A stretch of 64,000 nucleotides of DNA. Origin: Planctomycetota bacterium. GTDB lineage: Bacteria > Planctomycetota > PLA2 > JAEUHO01. Where the stretch lies: NCBI GenBank assembly GCA_028281445.1, contig JANQJW010000049.1, positions 116,605 to 180,604 on the forward strand. The letters run 5' to 3'. Position 1 is the first letter of the stretch; each line of letters opens with the position of its first letter. A model generated the notes under the pieces. That model ran no database searches, was not told the DNA's origin, and saw only the letters and a list, made by a program, of their open reading frames with translations. This document shows, in pieces, positions 17,278 to 25,559 of this stretch. The position numbers and the translations under genes were made by a program.

Positions 17278-17418
17278 CCCAGCACCCAGCACTCGTTCCC
17301 GAACCGGTTCCCGTTCTCAGCACCCAAGACCCAGTACTCGTTCCCGATCTCGATCCCGTTCTCATCACCCAGCACCCGTTCCCGAACCCGTTCCCGTTCT
17401 CAGCACCCAAGACCCAGC
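17278..17418. repeat. Tandem repeat array, about 3.4 units of 38-45 bp
   Basis: Three imperfect units begin near 17278, 17321 and 17366, and a partial fourth near 17404. Each contains CACCCA, then CGTTCCCGA and TCCCGTTCTCA. The array is strongly pyrimidine-biased on this strand (CCC, TTC). It lies just after the terminator-like hairpin and about 80 bp before the next lipoprotein gene. It does not encode a sensible protein in any frame. Confidence 0.75.
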
Positions 17419-17500
17419 CTCCTTTCGCACAAGGACCTTGGCCCTTCTCGCGGTCTCCGCTCCGCGCTACCATCGGCTGCGGGCTGGAAGGGATGCGCTC

Positions 17501-18313
17501 ATGCGCCTTGCCTTGCTATTGATTGCGCTCCTGCTGCTGCAGGCTTGCGGCGGTGCTTCGCGTGCACAGATCGAAGAAGCGATCCGTCAGGCACAGGAAG
17601 AAGCCGCCCAGCAGGAAGAACAGGACGCGGGTCCGGATCCCACCGAGGTCGCCTTGGCGATTCTCGAAGAGTGCGCCCTCGATGACGTCGGCCGCCTGCT
17701 CGCGCTGCTCGACGTCTTCGCGCCGCTGCTCGATCCGGCGCAGCCGCTGCCGCCCTTCGAGCTGGCGGGCATCGACACCGAGGGCTTTGCGTTGGATTGG
17801 CGCCTCGACACGAACGACGACGACGTGCCCGACATGAACGGCACCTTCCGCTTCCAGGACGTCGACGGCAACGCGGTCCTCCCGCTCAGCGAAGAGGAGA
17901 TCGAGGCCATCGAGACCTCCGGCAACCTCGACTCGCTGCCCGGGCTGATCGAGAACCTGCCCGCCGGCACCACGCTCGTGCTGCAGTTCACGCAGACCGG
18001 ATCGGCCGAGGTCGTGGGCTTGCTGGGCGTCACGTTCGAGAGCCCCGGCCCGCTGCTCTCGGGCACGATCAACATCCTCGCGACGACCTGCACCACGGCC
18101 TTCCGGATACGCGGCGTGGACGCGACGGCACTCCTGGGCGACTACCCCGACGCCGACATCCCCATCACCGTCTCGTCCGCCAAGGGCATTCTCGTGGGCT
18201 CCGTGATCATGGACGGGACGCCGCTGGCGAAGATCCGCGTCACCTACGCCGAGACCGCCTTGGAGTTCGTCCTCGACCTCGAGAGCGGCACGCTTGTGGA
18301 GAGCCAGGAATAG
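17501..18313 (+). CDS. Lipoprotein of unknown function
   Basis: The 270-residue product starts MRLALLLIALLLLQACGG with lipobox LQAC. A short Gln/Glu-rich helix (residues 20-47) follows, then an acidic domain with DTNDDDVPDMNGTF, which may bind calcium, and a beta-rich C-terminal part. I do not recognise the family. GGAAGGG lies about 10 nt upstream. It is followed after 22 bp by the methyltransferase gene, which appears to have its own promoter. Confidence 0.8.
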   Translation: MRLALLLIALLLLQACGGASRAQIEEAIRQAQEEAAQQEEQDAGPDPTEVALAILEECALDDVGRLLALLDVFAPLLDPAQPLPPFELAGIDTEGFALDWRLDTNDDDVPDMNGTFRFQDVDGNAVLPLSEEEIEAIETSGNLDSLPGLIENLPAGTTLVLQFTQTGSAEVVGLLGVTFESPGPLLSGTINILATTCTTAFRIRGVDATALLGDYPDADIPITVSSAKGILVGSVIMDGTPLAKIRVTYAETALEFVLDLESGTLVESQE

Positions 18314-18323
18314 GCGGCACCGG

Positions 18324-18329
18324 TACACT
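18324..18329 (+). promoter_or_regulatory. Candidate -10 element of a leaderless mRNA
   Basis: TACACT ends 6 nt before the methyltransferase ATG, with no Shine-Dalgarno between. This spacing would place the transcription start at the start codon. Confidence 0.35.
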
Positions 18330-18335
18330 CCGGCC

Positions 18336-19124
18336 ATGCCGCATCACTGGGAACGGCTCGCGCAACTGGACCCTCTCTTCGTCACGCTGGCGGAGCCGGA
18401 CAAGAAGGGCGGCGGCTGGGATCCGCACGCGTTCCTCCAGACCGGGCGCGATCAGATCGCCGACACGTTCGCGCGTCTCGACACGCTGGGCGTCGAGCTG
18501 CCCGGCAACCGCGCGGCACTGGACTTCGGCTGCGGCCCCGGGCGTCTCACACAGGCGCTGGCCGAACGCTTCGATGCCGCGCACGGTGTCGACGTTGCCC
18601 CGAGCATGCTCCGCATTGCCAACGAGCTGAACGAGCAGGGCGAGAAGTGCCGGTTCCATCTCAACGAGCGTCCCGACCTCGCGCTCTTCGAGGATGCGTC
18701 GTTCGACTTCGTCTACACGAGCAAAGTCCTCTTCCACATTCCGCCGAAGCGCCAGGTCGGGTTCATCCACGAGTTCCTTCGCGTGCTCCGGCCCGGCGGC
18801 GTCGCCGCGTTCGAGCTCTCCGTCTTCTCACCCCAGCCGACGCGCCGAATGCGCTTCTATCAGCGCTACCGCAACGTCAGGCGGCGCCTCATCAACCGGC
18901 AGAACCAGTACTTCATGATGCGCGCCCTGGGGTTCCGCCCACAGTGGCTCTACCGCACCTTCGGCCTGCGCCCCATGATGCGCATGTACACGGTCGACGA
19001 GTCGCGTATTCGCCGCGAGCTCGCGGCCTGCGGGGCGGAGTTTCTCGCCCTGGACGAGGAGCCCCGGGGCTTGCGTACCAACGCGACCTGGATCGTCCGC
19101 CGGCCGGGCTCGGCACCGGCCTGA
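18336..19124 (+). CDS. SAM-dependent methyltransferase (class I)
   Basis: The 262-residue product has the Methyltransf_11/25 pattern: motif I ALDFGCGPGRLTQALAERF at about residues 62-80, GVDVAPSMLRIA as motif II, FDFVYTSKVLFHI as motif III/IV and FLRVLRPGGVAAFEL. A cytosolic small-molecule or lipid methyltransferase is likely; the substrate is unknown. The C-terminal 80 residues are basic and Arg/Met-rich (MRFYQRYRNVRRRL). There is no signal peptide. It follows a lipoprotein gene by 22 bp and may be expressed from a leaderless transcript. Confidence 0.88.
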   Translation: MPHHWERLAQLDPLFVTLAEPDKKGGGWDPHAFLQTGRDQIADTFARLDTLGVELPGNRAALDFGCGPGRLTQALAERFDAAHGVDVAPSMLRIANELNEQGEKCRFHLNERPDLALFEDASFDFVYTSKVLFHIPPKRQVGFIHEFLRVLRPGGVAAFELSVFSPQPTRRMRFYQRYRNVRRRLINRQNQYFMMRALGFRPQWLYRTFGLRPMMRMYTVDESRIRRELAACGAEFLALDEEPRGLRTNATWIVRRPGSAPA

Positions 19125-19149
19125 CGTCCGCTCTCCTGCCGCCGCCTGC

Positions 19150-19155
19150 TATTCT
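19150..19155 (+). promoter_or_regulatory. Candidate -10 element of a leaderless mRNA
   Basis: TATTCT ends 7 nt before the ATG of the toroid protein gene, with no Shine-Dalgarno. Confidence 0.3.
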
Positions 19156-19162
19156 CTGAGCC

Positions 19163-20485
19163 ATGCGTACCGATCGGATGTGGCCGCGATGGCTCCTGGT
19201 TCTCCTGGCTCTCGGCGTGGCGGGGTTCGTGCTGCCGACTTCGGCCCCCGTCGTCTTCGCGGAAGACGAAGAGGAGGAGGAAGACGACGGCGGGGACTTC
19301 TACGAGGACGAGACCTCGTTCAGCGCCGCCGAAGTGAACAAGGCCATCGACAAGGGCGTGGCTTGGTTGCGCAAGAAGCAGACCCGCGCCGGGAGCTGGG
19401 GCGAGGTCAAGGCGTCGGGCACGTACGGCGGCCAGGGGACTCCGTATGACCACCCCGCCGGCCCGACGGCGCTCGCGCTCTACACGCTGCTCAAGTGCAA
19501 GGTCCCGCCGAAGAACCCGATCGTCAAGCGCGGCTTCGACTACATCGACAAGCGCTGGAGCAAGCCGCGCGGCTCCTACGAGACGAGCGTGCTTCTGCTC
19601 GCCGTCTGCGCGACGGGAGACAACTTCAAGACGGCGAAAGCGAGCAAGAAGCGCAAGCGCAAGCCCAAGCTCTCCGGTCGCTACCGCAAGTGGGCCCAGA
19701 AGCTCGTCGACCATCTCGTCGACAAGCGCGCCGGGAAGGCGTGGCGCTACCAGATCAACGAGGGGCAGGAGAGCCACGGCGGCGAGAACGACCTCTCCAG
19801 CACGCAGCTCGCGGCCCTCTCGCTGTTCGCAGCGCACCAGCTCGGCATCAAGGTCAAGCCCGAGGTCTGGGAGGGGATCCTCAAGTACTCCATGGACCAG
19901 CAGGAGGACGACGGGCCGCAGATGAAGTACGTGCATCCCATGACGAAGGAAGAGCGCACGTCCTACGCCCGTGGCTTCTCCTACATCAAGGGTGACAACC
20001 AGCCCAAGCATGGCAATGCCTGCGGCAGCATGACGGCGTGCGGCCTCGGCAACATCATGATGGCGCGCTTCGTGCTCACGGACGGCAGCCGGCAGAAGAA
20101 GAAGTGGGACAAGCGCTCGGACGCCAAGCAGGTGCAGCAGTCCGTCTACGACGGCCTCGCGTGGCTCGAGAAGAACTGGAGCAGCTACGACAACCCGCCC
20201 GGCGACCCCTTCAACTACCACATCTACTACATGTACTCCGTCGAGCGCGCGATGGACCTGATCGGTGACCGGCTCATCGGCGGGCACCTCTGGTACAGCG
20301 AGATGGGCCAGCAGCTGCTCAACCGCCAGACCAGCGAGGGCAACTGGACGGACCAGACGCACGAGCCCAAGGACGTGCTCGCCACGTGCTTCGCCCTGCT
20401 GTTCCTCAAGCGCGCGACAAAGGGCGCCATCCCGTTCCCGGATGTGACCGGCGGGTCTGATGAAGATCCCGCAGACAACCGGTAG
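19163..20485 (+). CDS. Exported prenyltransferase/squalene-oxidase-repeat protein
   Basis: The 440-residue product has a signal peptide (residues 1-32, ending VVFA) and then a very acidic stretch (EDEEEEEDDGGDFYEDE). The remainder shows the alpha-toroid repeats of terpene cyclases and alpha-2-macroglobulin thioester domains: AIDKGVAWLRKKQTRAGSWG, GPTALALYTLLKC, YETSVLLLAVC, SSTQLAALSLFAAHQLG and GLAWLEKNW. The catalytic DxDD of squalene cyclases is not visible, so an enzyme role is doubtful. Similar exported toroid proteins are frequent in Planctomycetota and of unknown function. It lies 38 bp after the methyltransferase. Confidence 0.82.
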   Translation: MRTDRMWPRWLLVLLALGVAGFVLPTSAPVVFAEDEEEEEDDGGDFYEDETSFSAAEVNKAIDKGVAWLRKKQTRAGSWGEVKASGTYGGQGTPYDHPAGPTALALYTLLKCKVPPKNPIVKRGFDYIDKRWSKPRGSYETSVLLLAVCATGDNFKTAKASKKRKRKPKLSGRYRKWAQKLVDHLVDKRAGKAWRYQINEGQESHGGENDLSSTQLAALSLFAAHQLGIKVKPEVWEGILKYSMDQQEDDGPQMKYVHPMTKEERTSYARGFSYIKGDNQPKHGNACGSMTACGLGNIMMARFVLTDGSRQKKKWDKRSDAKQVQQSVYDGLAWLEKNWSSYDNPPGDPFNYHIYYMYSVERAMDLIGDRLIGGHLWYSEMGQQLLNRQTSEGNWTDQTHEPKDVLATCFALLFLKRATKGAIPFPDVTGGSDEDPADNR

Positions 20486-20507
20486 CCGCGCAGGATTGCC
20501 CTCACCG

Positions 20508-20513
20508 TAGGAT
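20508..20513 (+). promoter_or_regulatory. Candidate -10 element of a leaderless mRNA
   Basis: TAGGAT ends 7 nt before GTG at 20521. If it is a promoter, translation of the M28 peptidase would start at that GTG rather than at the ATG at 20512, which overlaps the hexamer. Confidence 0.3.
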
Positions 20514-22353
20514 GAGCCCCGTGAGGCTCGTCATTGCCGCCCTGCTTCTCGCGCTCGCCGCGCTCCCGGCGTTCAGCGAAGAGGGACCGCCGCCGGAGAT
20601 CACGCGCAAGGAGCTCAAGGCCAACGTCAAGCGCTTCTCCAGCGACAAGATGCAGGGGCGCGAGGGCGGCACCGACGCATGCAAGCAGGCCGGCGAGTGG
20701 ATCGCGGCGGAGTTCGGGCGCCTCGGCCTCGAGGCCATCGGCACGGACGGCACGTACTTCCAGCCGTTCGCCACGCCCAAGGGCACTAAGGTGATGCCCG
20801 GCACCGCCCTGTCGGCGACGCGCAGCGAGAGCGGCAAGACCACGAGCTTCAAGCTGCTCGAGGACTTCGCGCCCGTGGACGTCTCTGCCAATGGCGACGT
20901 CAGGGGCGAGGCCGTGTTCGTCGGCTACGGCATCCAGGCGCCGAGCATGGGCTACGACGACTACGCCGGCCTCGACGTCAAGGGCAAGGTCGTCGTCGCC
21001 CTCCGGTACGCGCCGCGCCATCTCGACCGGCGGCGCAGTCCCTTCGCGCCCAACAACGTGATGATGCGCTATGGCACGTTCAAGGCGAAGGCCGACACCG
21101 CGCACGCCCGCGGCGCGGCCGCGCTGATCGTCATCAACAGCCCGTCGACGTCCGCCAAGAAAGCCGACGATGTGTTGCGCCGCCCCGGAGGGAGCACGAC
21201 AGGCAAGCTGCCCGTCATGCACATGACCTGGCGCGCGGCCAAGAAGCTCGGCAAGGCGATAGGCGTGCCTTTCACGCGACGCCAGCGCTACATCGACGGC
21301 AAGATCGACCCGCGCAGCGAAGCCTGTCCCGGGGTCACGATCCACGTGAACGCGAACCTCGAGCCCGATCAGCGCCACATGCGCAACGTCGTCGGCTTGC
21401 TCAAGCCCGACGGCGAGGTGGTCACGGGCGCCGACGGCAAGGAGACGGCGCGCGCGAGGGAGACGATCTGCATCGGCGCGCACTACGACCACGTGGGACT
21501 GGGCCACTTCGGCTCCCTCGCCGGCGGTGGGGGCAAGATCCACAACGGCGCGGACGACAACGCGTCGGGCACCACGGCGCTGATGGAGATCGCGGGCTAC
21601 CTCGCGTCGAAGCGCGCTGCGCTCAAGCGGCGTGTCCTGTTCATCGCGTTCTCCGGAGAGGAGCTCGGGCTCCTCGGCAGCAAGCACTACGTACGGACGC
21701 CGATCGTGCCCATCGCCGACACGGTCGCCATGCTCAACCTCGATATGGTTGGTCGCTTGACCAAGAACCGGCTCTTCGTCGGCGGAACGGGCACATCGCC
21801 CGTGTGGCCGGCGCTCATCGAGCGGCTCAACAAGGAGAGCGGCAAGTTCCAACTCACACAGTGGCCGGGAGGCAAAGCCCCAAGCGATCACGCGTCGTTC
21901 TACGAAGCAAACATGCCGGTGCTGTTCTTCTTCACCGGCCTGCATGGCGACTACCACCGGCCGTCGGACGACTGGAACACGCTCAACTACCAAGGGCAGG
22001 AGCGCGTGGCCAAGTTTGCGGCGCGTGTCGCGTTGGAGTTGGCCTTGATGCCTCAGCGCCCGCAGTTCACGCGTTGCGACGCGGGCGGCTTTACCGTGGG
22101 CCCCTACACCGGGCTCGCGGTCGAGCAGCGCGAGGACGGGGTGTACGTTGCGCACGTCGCCAAGAAGAGCCCGGCTCGGAAGGCAGGCTTCAAAGTCGGC
22201 GACAAGATCGAGGAGTGGAACCAGGGGCGCATCCCGAGCACCAACCGCTACAACGACGTCGTCTCCAAGGCCAAGCCGGGCGATCGCGTCGAGGTGGTGG
22301 TGCTACGCAGCGGCAAGCGCAAGAAGCTCAAGATGAAACTGGGGAAGACGTAG
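20512..22353 (+). CDS. Secreted M28-family aminopeptidase with PDZ domain
   Basis: The 613-residue product has a signal peptide (RLVIAALLLALAALPAFS). It has the two-zinc site of M28 peptidases: IGAHYDH, NGADDNASGT, FSGEELGLLGS, NLDMVG and LHGDYHRPSDDW supply the His, bridging Asp, catalytic Glu, Asp and last His. An insert of about 200 residues before the zinc domain resembles a PA domain (AALIVINSP). A PDZ domain closes the protein (GVYVAHVAKKSPARKAGFKVGD). M28 enzymes release N-terminal residues from peptides in the periplasm or outside. The start may instead be the GTG at 20521, which leaves a better signal peptide. The TAG stop is part of the second 180-bp element. Confidence 0.92.
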   Translation: MSPVRLVIAALLLALAALPAFSEEGPPPEITRKELKANVKRFSSDKMQGREGGTDACKQAGEWIAAEFGRLGLEAIGTDGTYFQPFATPKGTKVMPGTALSATRSESGKTTSFKLLEDFAPVDVSANGDVRGEAVFVGYGIQAPSMGYDDYAGLDVKGKVVVALRYAPRHLDRRRSPFAPNNVMMRYGTFKAKADTAHARGAAALIVINSPSTSAKKADDVLRRPGGSTTGKLPVMHMTWRAAKKLGKAIGVPFTRRQRYIDGKIDPRSEACPGVTIHVNANLEPDQRHMRNVVGLLKPDGEVVTGADGKETARARETICIGAHYDHVGLGHFGSLAGGGGKIHNGADDNASGTTALMEIAGYLASKRAALKRRVLFIAFSGEELGLLGSKHYVRTPIVPIADTVAMLNLDMVGRLTKNRLFVGGTGTSPVWPALIERLNKESGKFQLTQWPGGKAPSDHASFYEANMPVLFFFTGLHGDYHRPSDDWNTLNYQGQERVAKFAARVALELALMPQRPQFTRCDAGGFTVGPYTGLAVEQREDGVYVAHVAKKSPARKAGFKVGDKIEEWNQGRIPSTNRYNDVVSKAKPGDRVEVVVLRSGKRKKLKMKLGKT

Positions 22354-22528
22354 GGGCGACCCTTGTGGTCGCCCCATCCGTTGTTCAACGGTGGGTGGGA
22401 TCCCTGTAGGGGCGGGCCTTGCGCCCGCCCGCGCCCGACAGCCAACGGGGCAGCCACAAGGGCTGCCCGGACAGGGCGCGTTGTGATGCGCGCACGCGTC
22501 GCGGGGCGACCACAAGGGTCGCCCCTAC
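22350..22528. repeat. 180-bp inverted-repeat element, copy 2
   Basis: This 179-bp copy has the same terminal inverted repeats as the one near 11.0 kb (outer hairpins 22350-22375 and 22503-22528) and two inner hairpins of the same design (22404-22431 and 22447-22468). The left TAG is the stop codon of the M28 peptidase gene. The right end is followed by intergenic sequence. Short frames inside it are artefacts of the repeat. Confidence 0.85.
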
Positions 22529-22647
22529 ATGCAACCGCTGCGGGCATTCGCCCGATCCGCCCTCCCGGCGCGTGACCCCCGCGTGGTAAAATGGGGACCT
22601 GCGGCGACCGAAGCCGGCTCGGCGCCGCCCCCCGGAGGTGCGGCGGG

Positions 22648-22851
22648 ATGACACGCCTCAAGACCTGGATGTTGCTGGCAGTCGTCGCGATCGCGCTGGC
22701 CGGTTGCGGTGTGGGTGCCGGCGCAGGCGTCGGCGGCTTCGACCCCTTTGGCGATCCCTTCTACTACGACGACTATGACGATTACGGGGGGTTCGACGAC
22801 TTCGACTATGGCGGCGGGTTCGATGACGGCGGCTTCGACGACTACTACTAG
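22648..22851 (+). CDS. Tiny Asp/Tyr/Gly-rich lipoprotein
   Basis: The 67-residue product has a lipoprotein signal (TWMLLAVVAIALAGC). The mature 48 residues are a short Gly run followed by a stretch made almost only of Asp, Tyr, Phe and Gly (PFYYDDYDDYGGFDDFDYGG). There is no known domain. Such acidic, aromatic tails can bind metals or become cross-linked; neither is shown. GGAGG lies 9 nt before the ATG and a TAAAAT -10-like hexamer lies about 55 nt upstream. Its last 29 nt overlap the next small lipoprotein gene in another frame. Confidence 0.75.
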   Translation: MTRLKTWMLLAVVAIALAGCGVGAGAGVGGFDPFGDPFYYDDYDDYGGFDDFDYGGGFDDGGFDDYY

Positions 22852-23026
22852 GCGGCTCACCGCTCTCACATGCGGCCTGGTTGCCCTGATCGCGCTGGCC
22901 GGCTGCCAGTACCACGACGCACCGCCGCGGCCCGCGTCGGCGTCCCCGTTCTACGAGTACGGCAATGACCAGCCGTACCAGCGCTACCGCGACTTCGATC
23001 CCTACCAGCGCGGCGAACGCTGGTGA
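22823..23026 (+). CDS. Second tiny lipoprotein, overlapping the first
   Basis: The 67-residue product has Thr-rich N-terminal residues, then RRLTALTCGLVALIALAGC, a good lipoprotein signal with lipobox LAGC. The mature part is short and rich in Pro, Tyr, Arg and Asp (FYEYGNDQPYQRYRDFDPY). The start at 22823 lies inside the first lipoprotein gene and has no Shine-Dalgarno, so expression may depend on coupled translation. The signal peptides of the two genes resemble each other (VAxIALAGC/VALIALAGC), which suggests an old duplication. No known family. Confidence 0.6.
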   Translation: MTAASTTTTRRLTALTCGLVALIALAGCQYHDAPPRPASASPFYEYGNDQPYQRYRDFDPYQRGERW

Positions 23027-23147
23027 TGCATGCGCCGTAGCGCTCGGCCGGTTCGCCGGCGCACCAAGCGTGAGACGGAGGCCTTGAGCGGGTAGGCTCA
23101 CGGCGCCTCCATCCGGATCCTCCGCGCGAAAGGCAGCCGAGCGAGCC

Positions 23148-24569
23148 GTGCTCTTCAACTCCTATGCCTTCGTGATCTTCTTCCCGATCGTCGCGACGGG
23201 ATTCTTCCTCTTGCCCCAGCGCGCACGAACGCCCTGGCTGCTGCTCGCGAGCTACGTCTTCTACGGCTACTGGAAGCCCGCCTACCTCGTCCTGATCGCG
23301 ATCTCGACGCTCGTCGACTACGTCTGCGGCCGGCGGATCCACGCCAGCTCGGACCCCAAGATCCGCAAGCGACTGCTCATCGTGAGCCTCGTCGTCAACC
23401 TGGGGATCCTCTTCTTCTTCAAGTACCTGCTCTTCGTCGCCACCTCGGCACTCTGGCTCGCAGGCCTGGCGGGCTTCGAGTACTCGGGACAGCTCTGGGA
23501 CGTCGTGCTGCCCGTCGGCATCTCGTTCTACACGTTCCAGTCGATGGGCTACACCATCGACGTCTACCGCGAGAAGATCCCCGCCGAACGAAGCCTGCTG
23601 CAGTTCGCGCTCTACGTGAGCTTCTTTCCTCAACTCGTCGCGGGACCCATCGAGCGCGCCGGCCACCTGCTGCCGGAGCTTCGACGAACGCACCGGTTCT
23701 CGGACGCACGGGCCGTCGAGGGGCTGCGCCTCGTTCTCTGGGGCTTCATCAAGAAGGTCGTCATCGCGGACCGATTGGCCCTCTACGTCAACATGGTGTA
23801 CGGCCAGCCCGAGGCGTACTCCGCGGAAGCGGTGCTCATCGCCACCGCCTTCTTCGCGGTGCAGATCTACTGCGATTTCTCGGGGTACACGGACATCGCT
23901 CGCGGTGTCGCCCGCCTGCTCGGCGTGCGCTTGATGCGCAACTTCAACAGGCCCTACATCGCGACGTCGATCCGCGACTTCTGGCACCGGTGGCACATCT
24001 CGCTCTCGACCTGGTTTCGCGACTACGTCTACATCCCGCTGGGCGGCAGCCGCCACGGCTTGCGCCGGACCTGCTATGCCCTGGCCATCACCTTCCTCCT
24101 GAGCGGGCTCTGGCATGGGGCCAACTGGACGTTCGTTGTCTGGGGCGCGATCCACGGCGGATTCGCCGTTCTCGAGTTCCTGGGCAGTCGCCGGGAGGCG
24201 CTGCGCGCCGTGGTGGCGCGCGTGCCCATGGCCCTCCGGCGCGTGCTCGTCGTCGGCGTCGTGTGCTTCGCCTGGGTCTTCTTCCGCGCGGAGAGCCTCG
24301 AGAGCGCGGGCGCCATCCTGGGCCGGCTCGACCGGTGGTACGGGCTGGGCGGTGCCGTCGAGCCCACGACGTGGGGGCAGCTGCTCTACATGACGGGTCT
24401 TGTCATGATGCTGCAGCTCGCGGAACACCACGGCCGCGATCGCGACTTCCCCGAGCGCATCGCGCGTTGGCCCTTGCTCGCGCGATGGTTCTTCTACATC
24501 GCCGGTGCACTTGCCGTCCTGTACCTTGCCCCGCAGCAGGACCAACCGTTCATCTACTTCCAGTTCTGA
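23148..24569 (+). CDS. AlgI-type MBOAT O-acyltransferase
   Basis: The 473-residue product (GTG start) is a polytopic membrane protein of the AlgI/PatA/DltB class. Diagnostic segments are ASYVFYGYWKPAYLVLI near the start, VLPVGISFYTFQSMGYTIDVYR, FVSFFPQLVAGPIER-like FFPQLVAGPIERA, DFWHRWHISLSTWFRDYVYIPLGGSR and SGLWHGANWTFVVWG, which holds the catalytic His. These proteins pass acyl (usually acetyl) groups across the membrane to surface or secreted polysaccharides together with an SGNH-type partner. The next gene is such a partner, 3 bp downstream. No polysaccharide synthase is in this window. Confidence 0.92.
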   Translation: MLFNSYAFVIFFPIVATGFFLLPQRARTPWLLLASYVFYGYWKPAYLVLIAISTLVDYVCGRRIHASSDPKIRKRLLIVSLVVNLGILFFFKYLLFVATSALWLAGLAGFEYSGQLWDVVLPVGISFYTFQSMGYTIDVYREKIPAERSLLQFALYVSFFPQLVAGPIERAGHLLPELRRTHRFSDARAVEGLRLVLWGFIKKVVIADRLALYVNMVYGQPEAYSAEAVLIATAFFAVQIYCDFSGYTDIARGVARLLGVRLMRNFNRPYIATSIRDFWHRWHISLSTWFRDYVYIPLGGSRHGLRRTCYALAITFLLSGLWHGANWTFVVWGAIHGGFAVLEFLGSRREALRAVVARVPMALRRVLVVGVVCFAWVFFRAESLESAGAILGRLDRWYGLGGAVEPTTWGQLLYMTGLVMMLQLAEHHGRDRDFPERIARWPLLARWFFYIAGALAVLYLAPQQDQPFIYFQF

Positions 24570-24572
24570 AGC

Positions 24573-25559
24573 ATGGCGAACTTTCGTTTCTTCCTGAAGC
24601 TGGCACTCTTCTTCGGTCTCCTGTGGGCGATCGATCAGGGCTTCGCGCACTTCCTCGAGGCGGGCGGCGCGCCGCGTGACTACCGCGCGTTCGTCGAAAG
24701 CAAGGAGCAGTTCGGCAGCGATCGCGCCGTGGACGTCTTGTTCGTGGGTGACTCGCACATCGCCGACGCGCTCGTTCCCGGGGTGTTCGAAGCAGAGACG
24801 GGCAAGGAGCCGTTCAACTACGGCGTGTATCACCTCTCTCCGCTCGAGACGCGCTACCTGCTCGAAGATCTACTGCGGCGAACCCGCGGCAAGCCGGAGG
24901 TCGTGGTTCTCGGACTGAATCCCGTCATGTTCGCCCGCGGCGTCGACAGCGGGGTCTACACGCCCCGCCTGATCGAAGACCCGCTGATCCGCGCGAAGCT
25001 GTTCCTCGCGGGTGGCGACGATCCGGCGAAGGCGCAGCAGGGTGACAACCTCGGCAGCCTGACGGCCGCTGCGGACAAGCTCCACCTCTTCCGCCCCGCG
25101 CTCGAGATCCTCAGGAAGGGAGGCGACGACCGGCCCGTGACCCGAGAGGTCCGCTCGATCGATCGCGGTTACCTGGAGAATCACAAGCACCTCGACGAGA
25201 CGACCGAGTGGATCGAAGACGCAAGACTCGAGCAGGCGGAAGGCAACCCGATCCACAAGCGCTACTTCGAGGAGACGATCCGGTTCCTGCAGGACAAGGG
25301 GATCGGTGTCGCCTTCGTCAACACGCCGTATCACTCACGCCGCTGGCCGGTGGTCGCGCCGTCCCCGTGCTATGCCGACTTCGTGCGCACGATCGAGGCG
25401 TTGGCGGCGAAGTACGACGTGCCGGCCTTCAACCTCGCCAACGAGCACGGGGGCGACTGGCCGGATGACCACTACCTCGAGTTCGAGCACCTCTGCTATC
25501 CGGGCGCCGTGAAGTTCACGCGGCTCATCGCCGCGTTCCTGCGGGAGCACTTCGATTAG
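24573..25559 (+). CDS. Membrane-anchored SGNH-like partner of the MBOAT protein
   Basis: The 328-residue product has an N-terminal membrane segment (FFLKLALFFGLLWAI) and a soluble part with VDVLFVGDSHIADAL as the block I GDS motif of SGNH hydrolases. VVLGLNPVMF and the late EFEHLCYPGAVKF give candidate later blocks; the usual DxxH is not clear. With the preceding MBOAT gene it matches AlgI-AlgX/AlgJ or PatA-PatB pairs, in which the periplasmic SGNH protein finishes acyl transfer to a glycan. The tail-to-tail stop overlaps the end of the nuclease gene by 4 bp. Confidence 0.8.
   Translation: MANFRFFLKLALFFGLLWAIDQGFAHFLEAGGAPRDYRAFVESKEQFGSDRAVDVLFVGDSHIADALVPGVFEAETGKEPFNYGVYHLSPLETRYLLEDLLRRTRGKPEVVVLGLNPVMFARGVDSGVYTPRLIEDPLIRAKLFLAGGDDPAKAQQGDNLGSLTAAADKLHLFRPALEILRKGGDDRPVTREVRSIDRGYLENHKHLDETTEWIEDARLEQAEGNPIHKRYFEETIRFLQDKGIGVAFVNTPYHSRRWPVVAPSPCYADFVRTIEALAAKYDVPAFNLANEHGGDWPDDHYLEFEHLCYPGAVKFTRLIAAFLREHFD

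Noticed and set aside
16766..17473. 235-codon minus-strand frame over the gene-free stretch
   Set aside because: Its Gly/Ser/Thr-rich middle is just the tandem repeat read in reverse; it has no start signal and no homologous pattern.
22248..22661. Short frames with segments such as GATLVVAP and RPQGSPL
   Set aside because: They are translations of the 180-bp repeat element, a known source of false genes.
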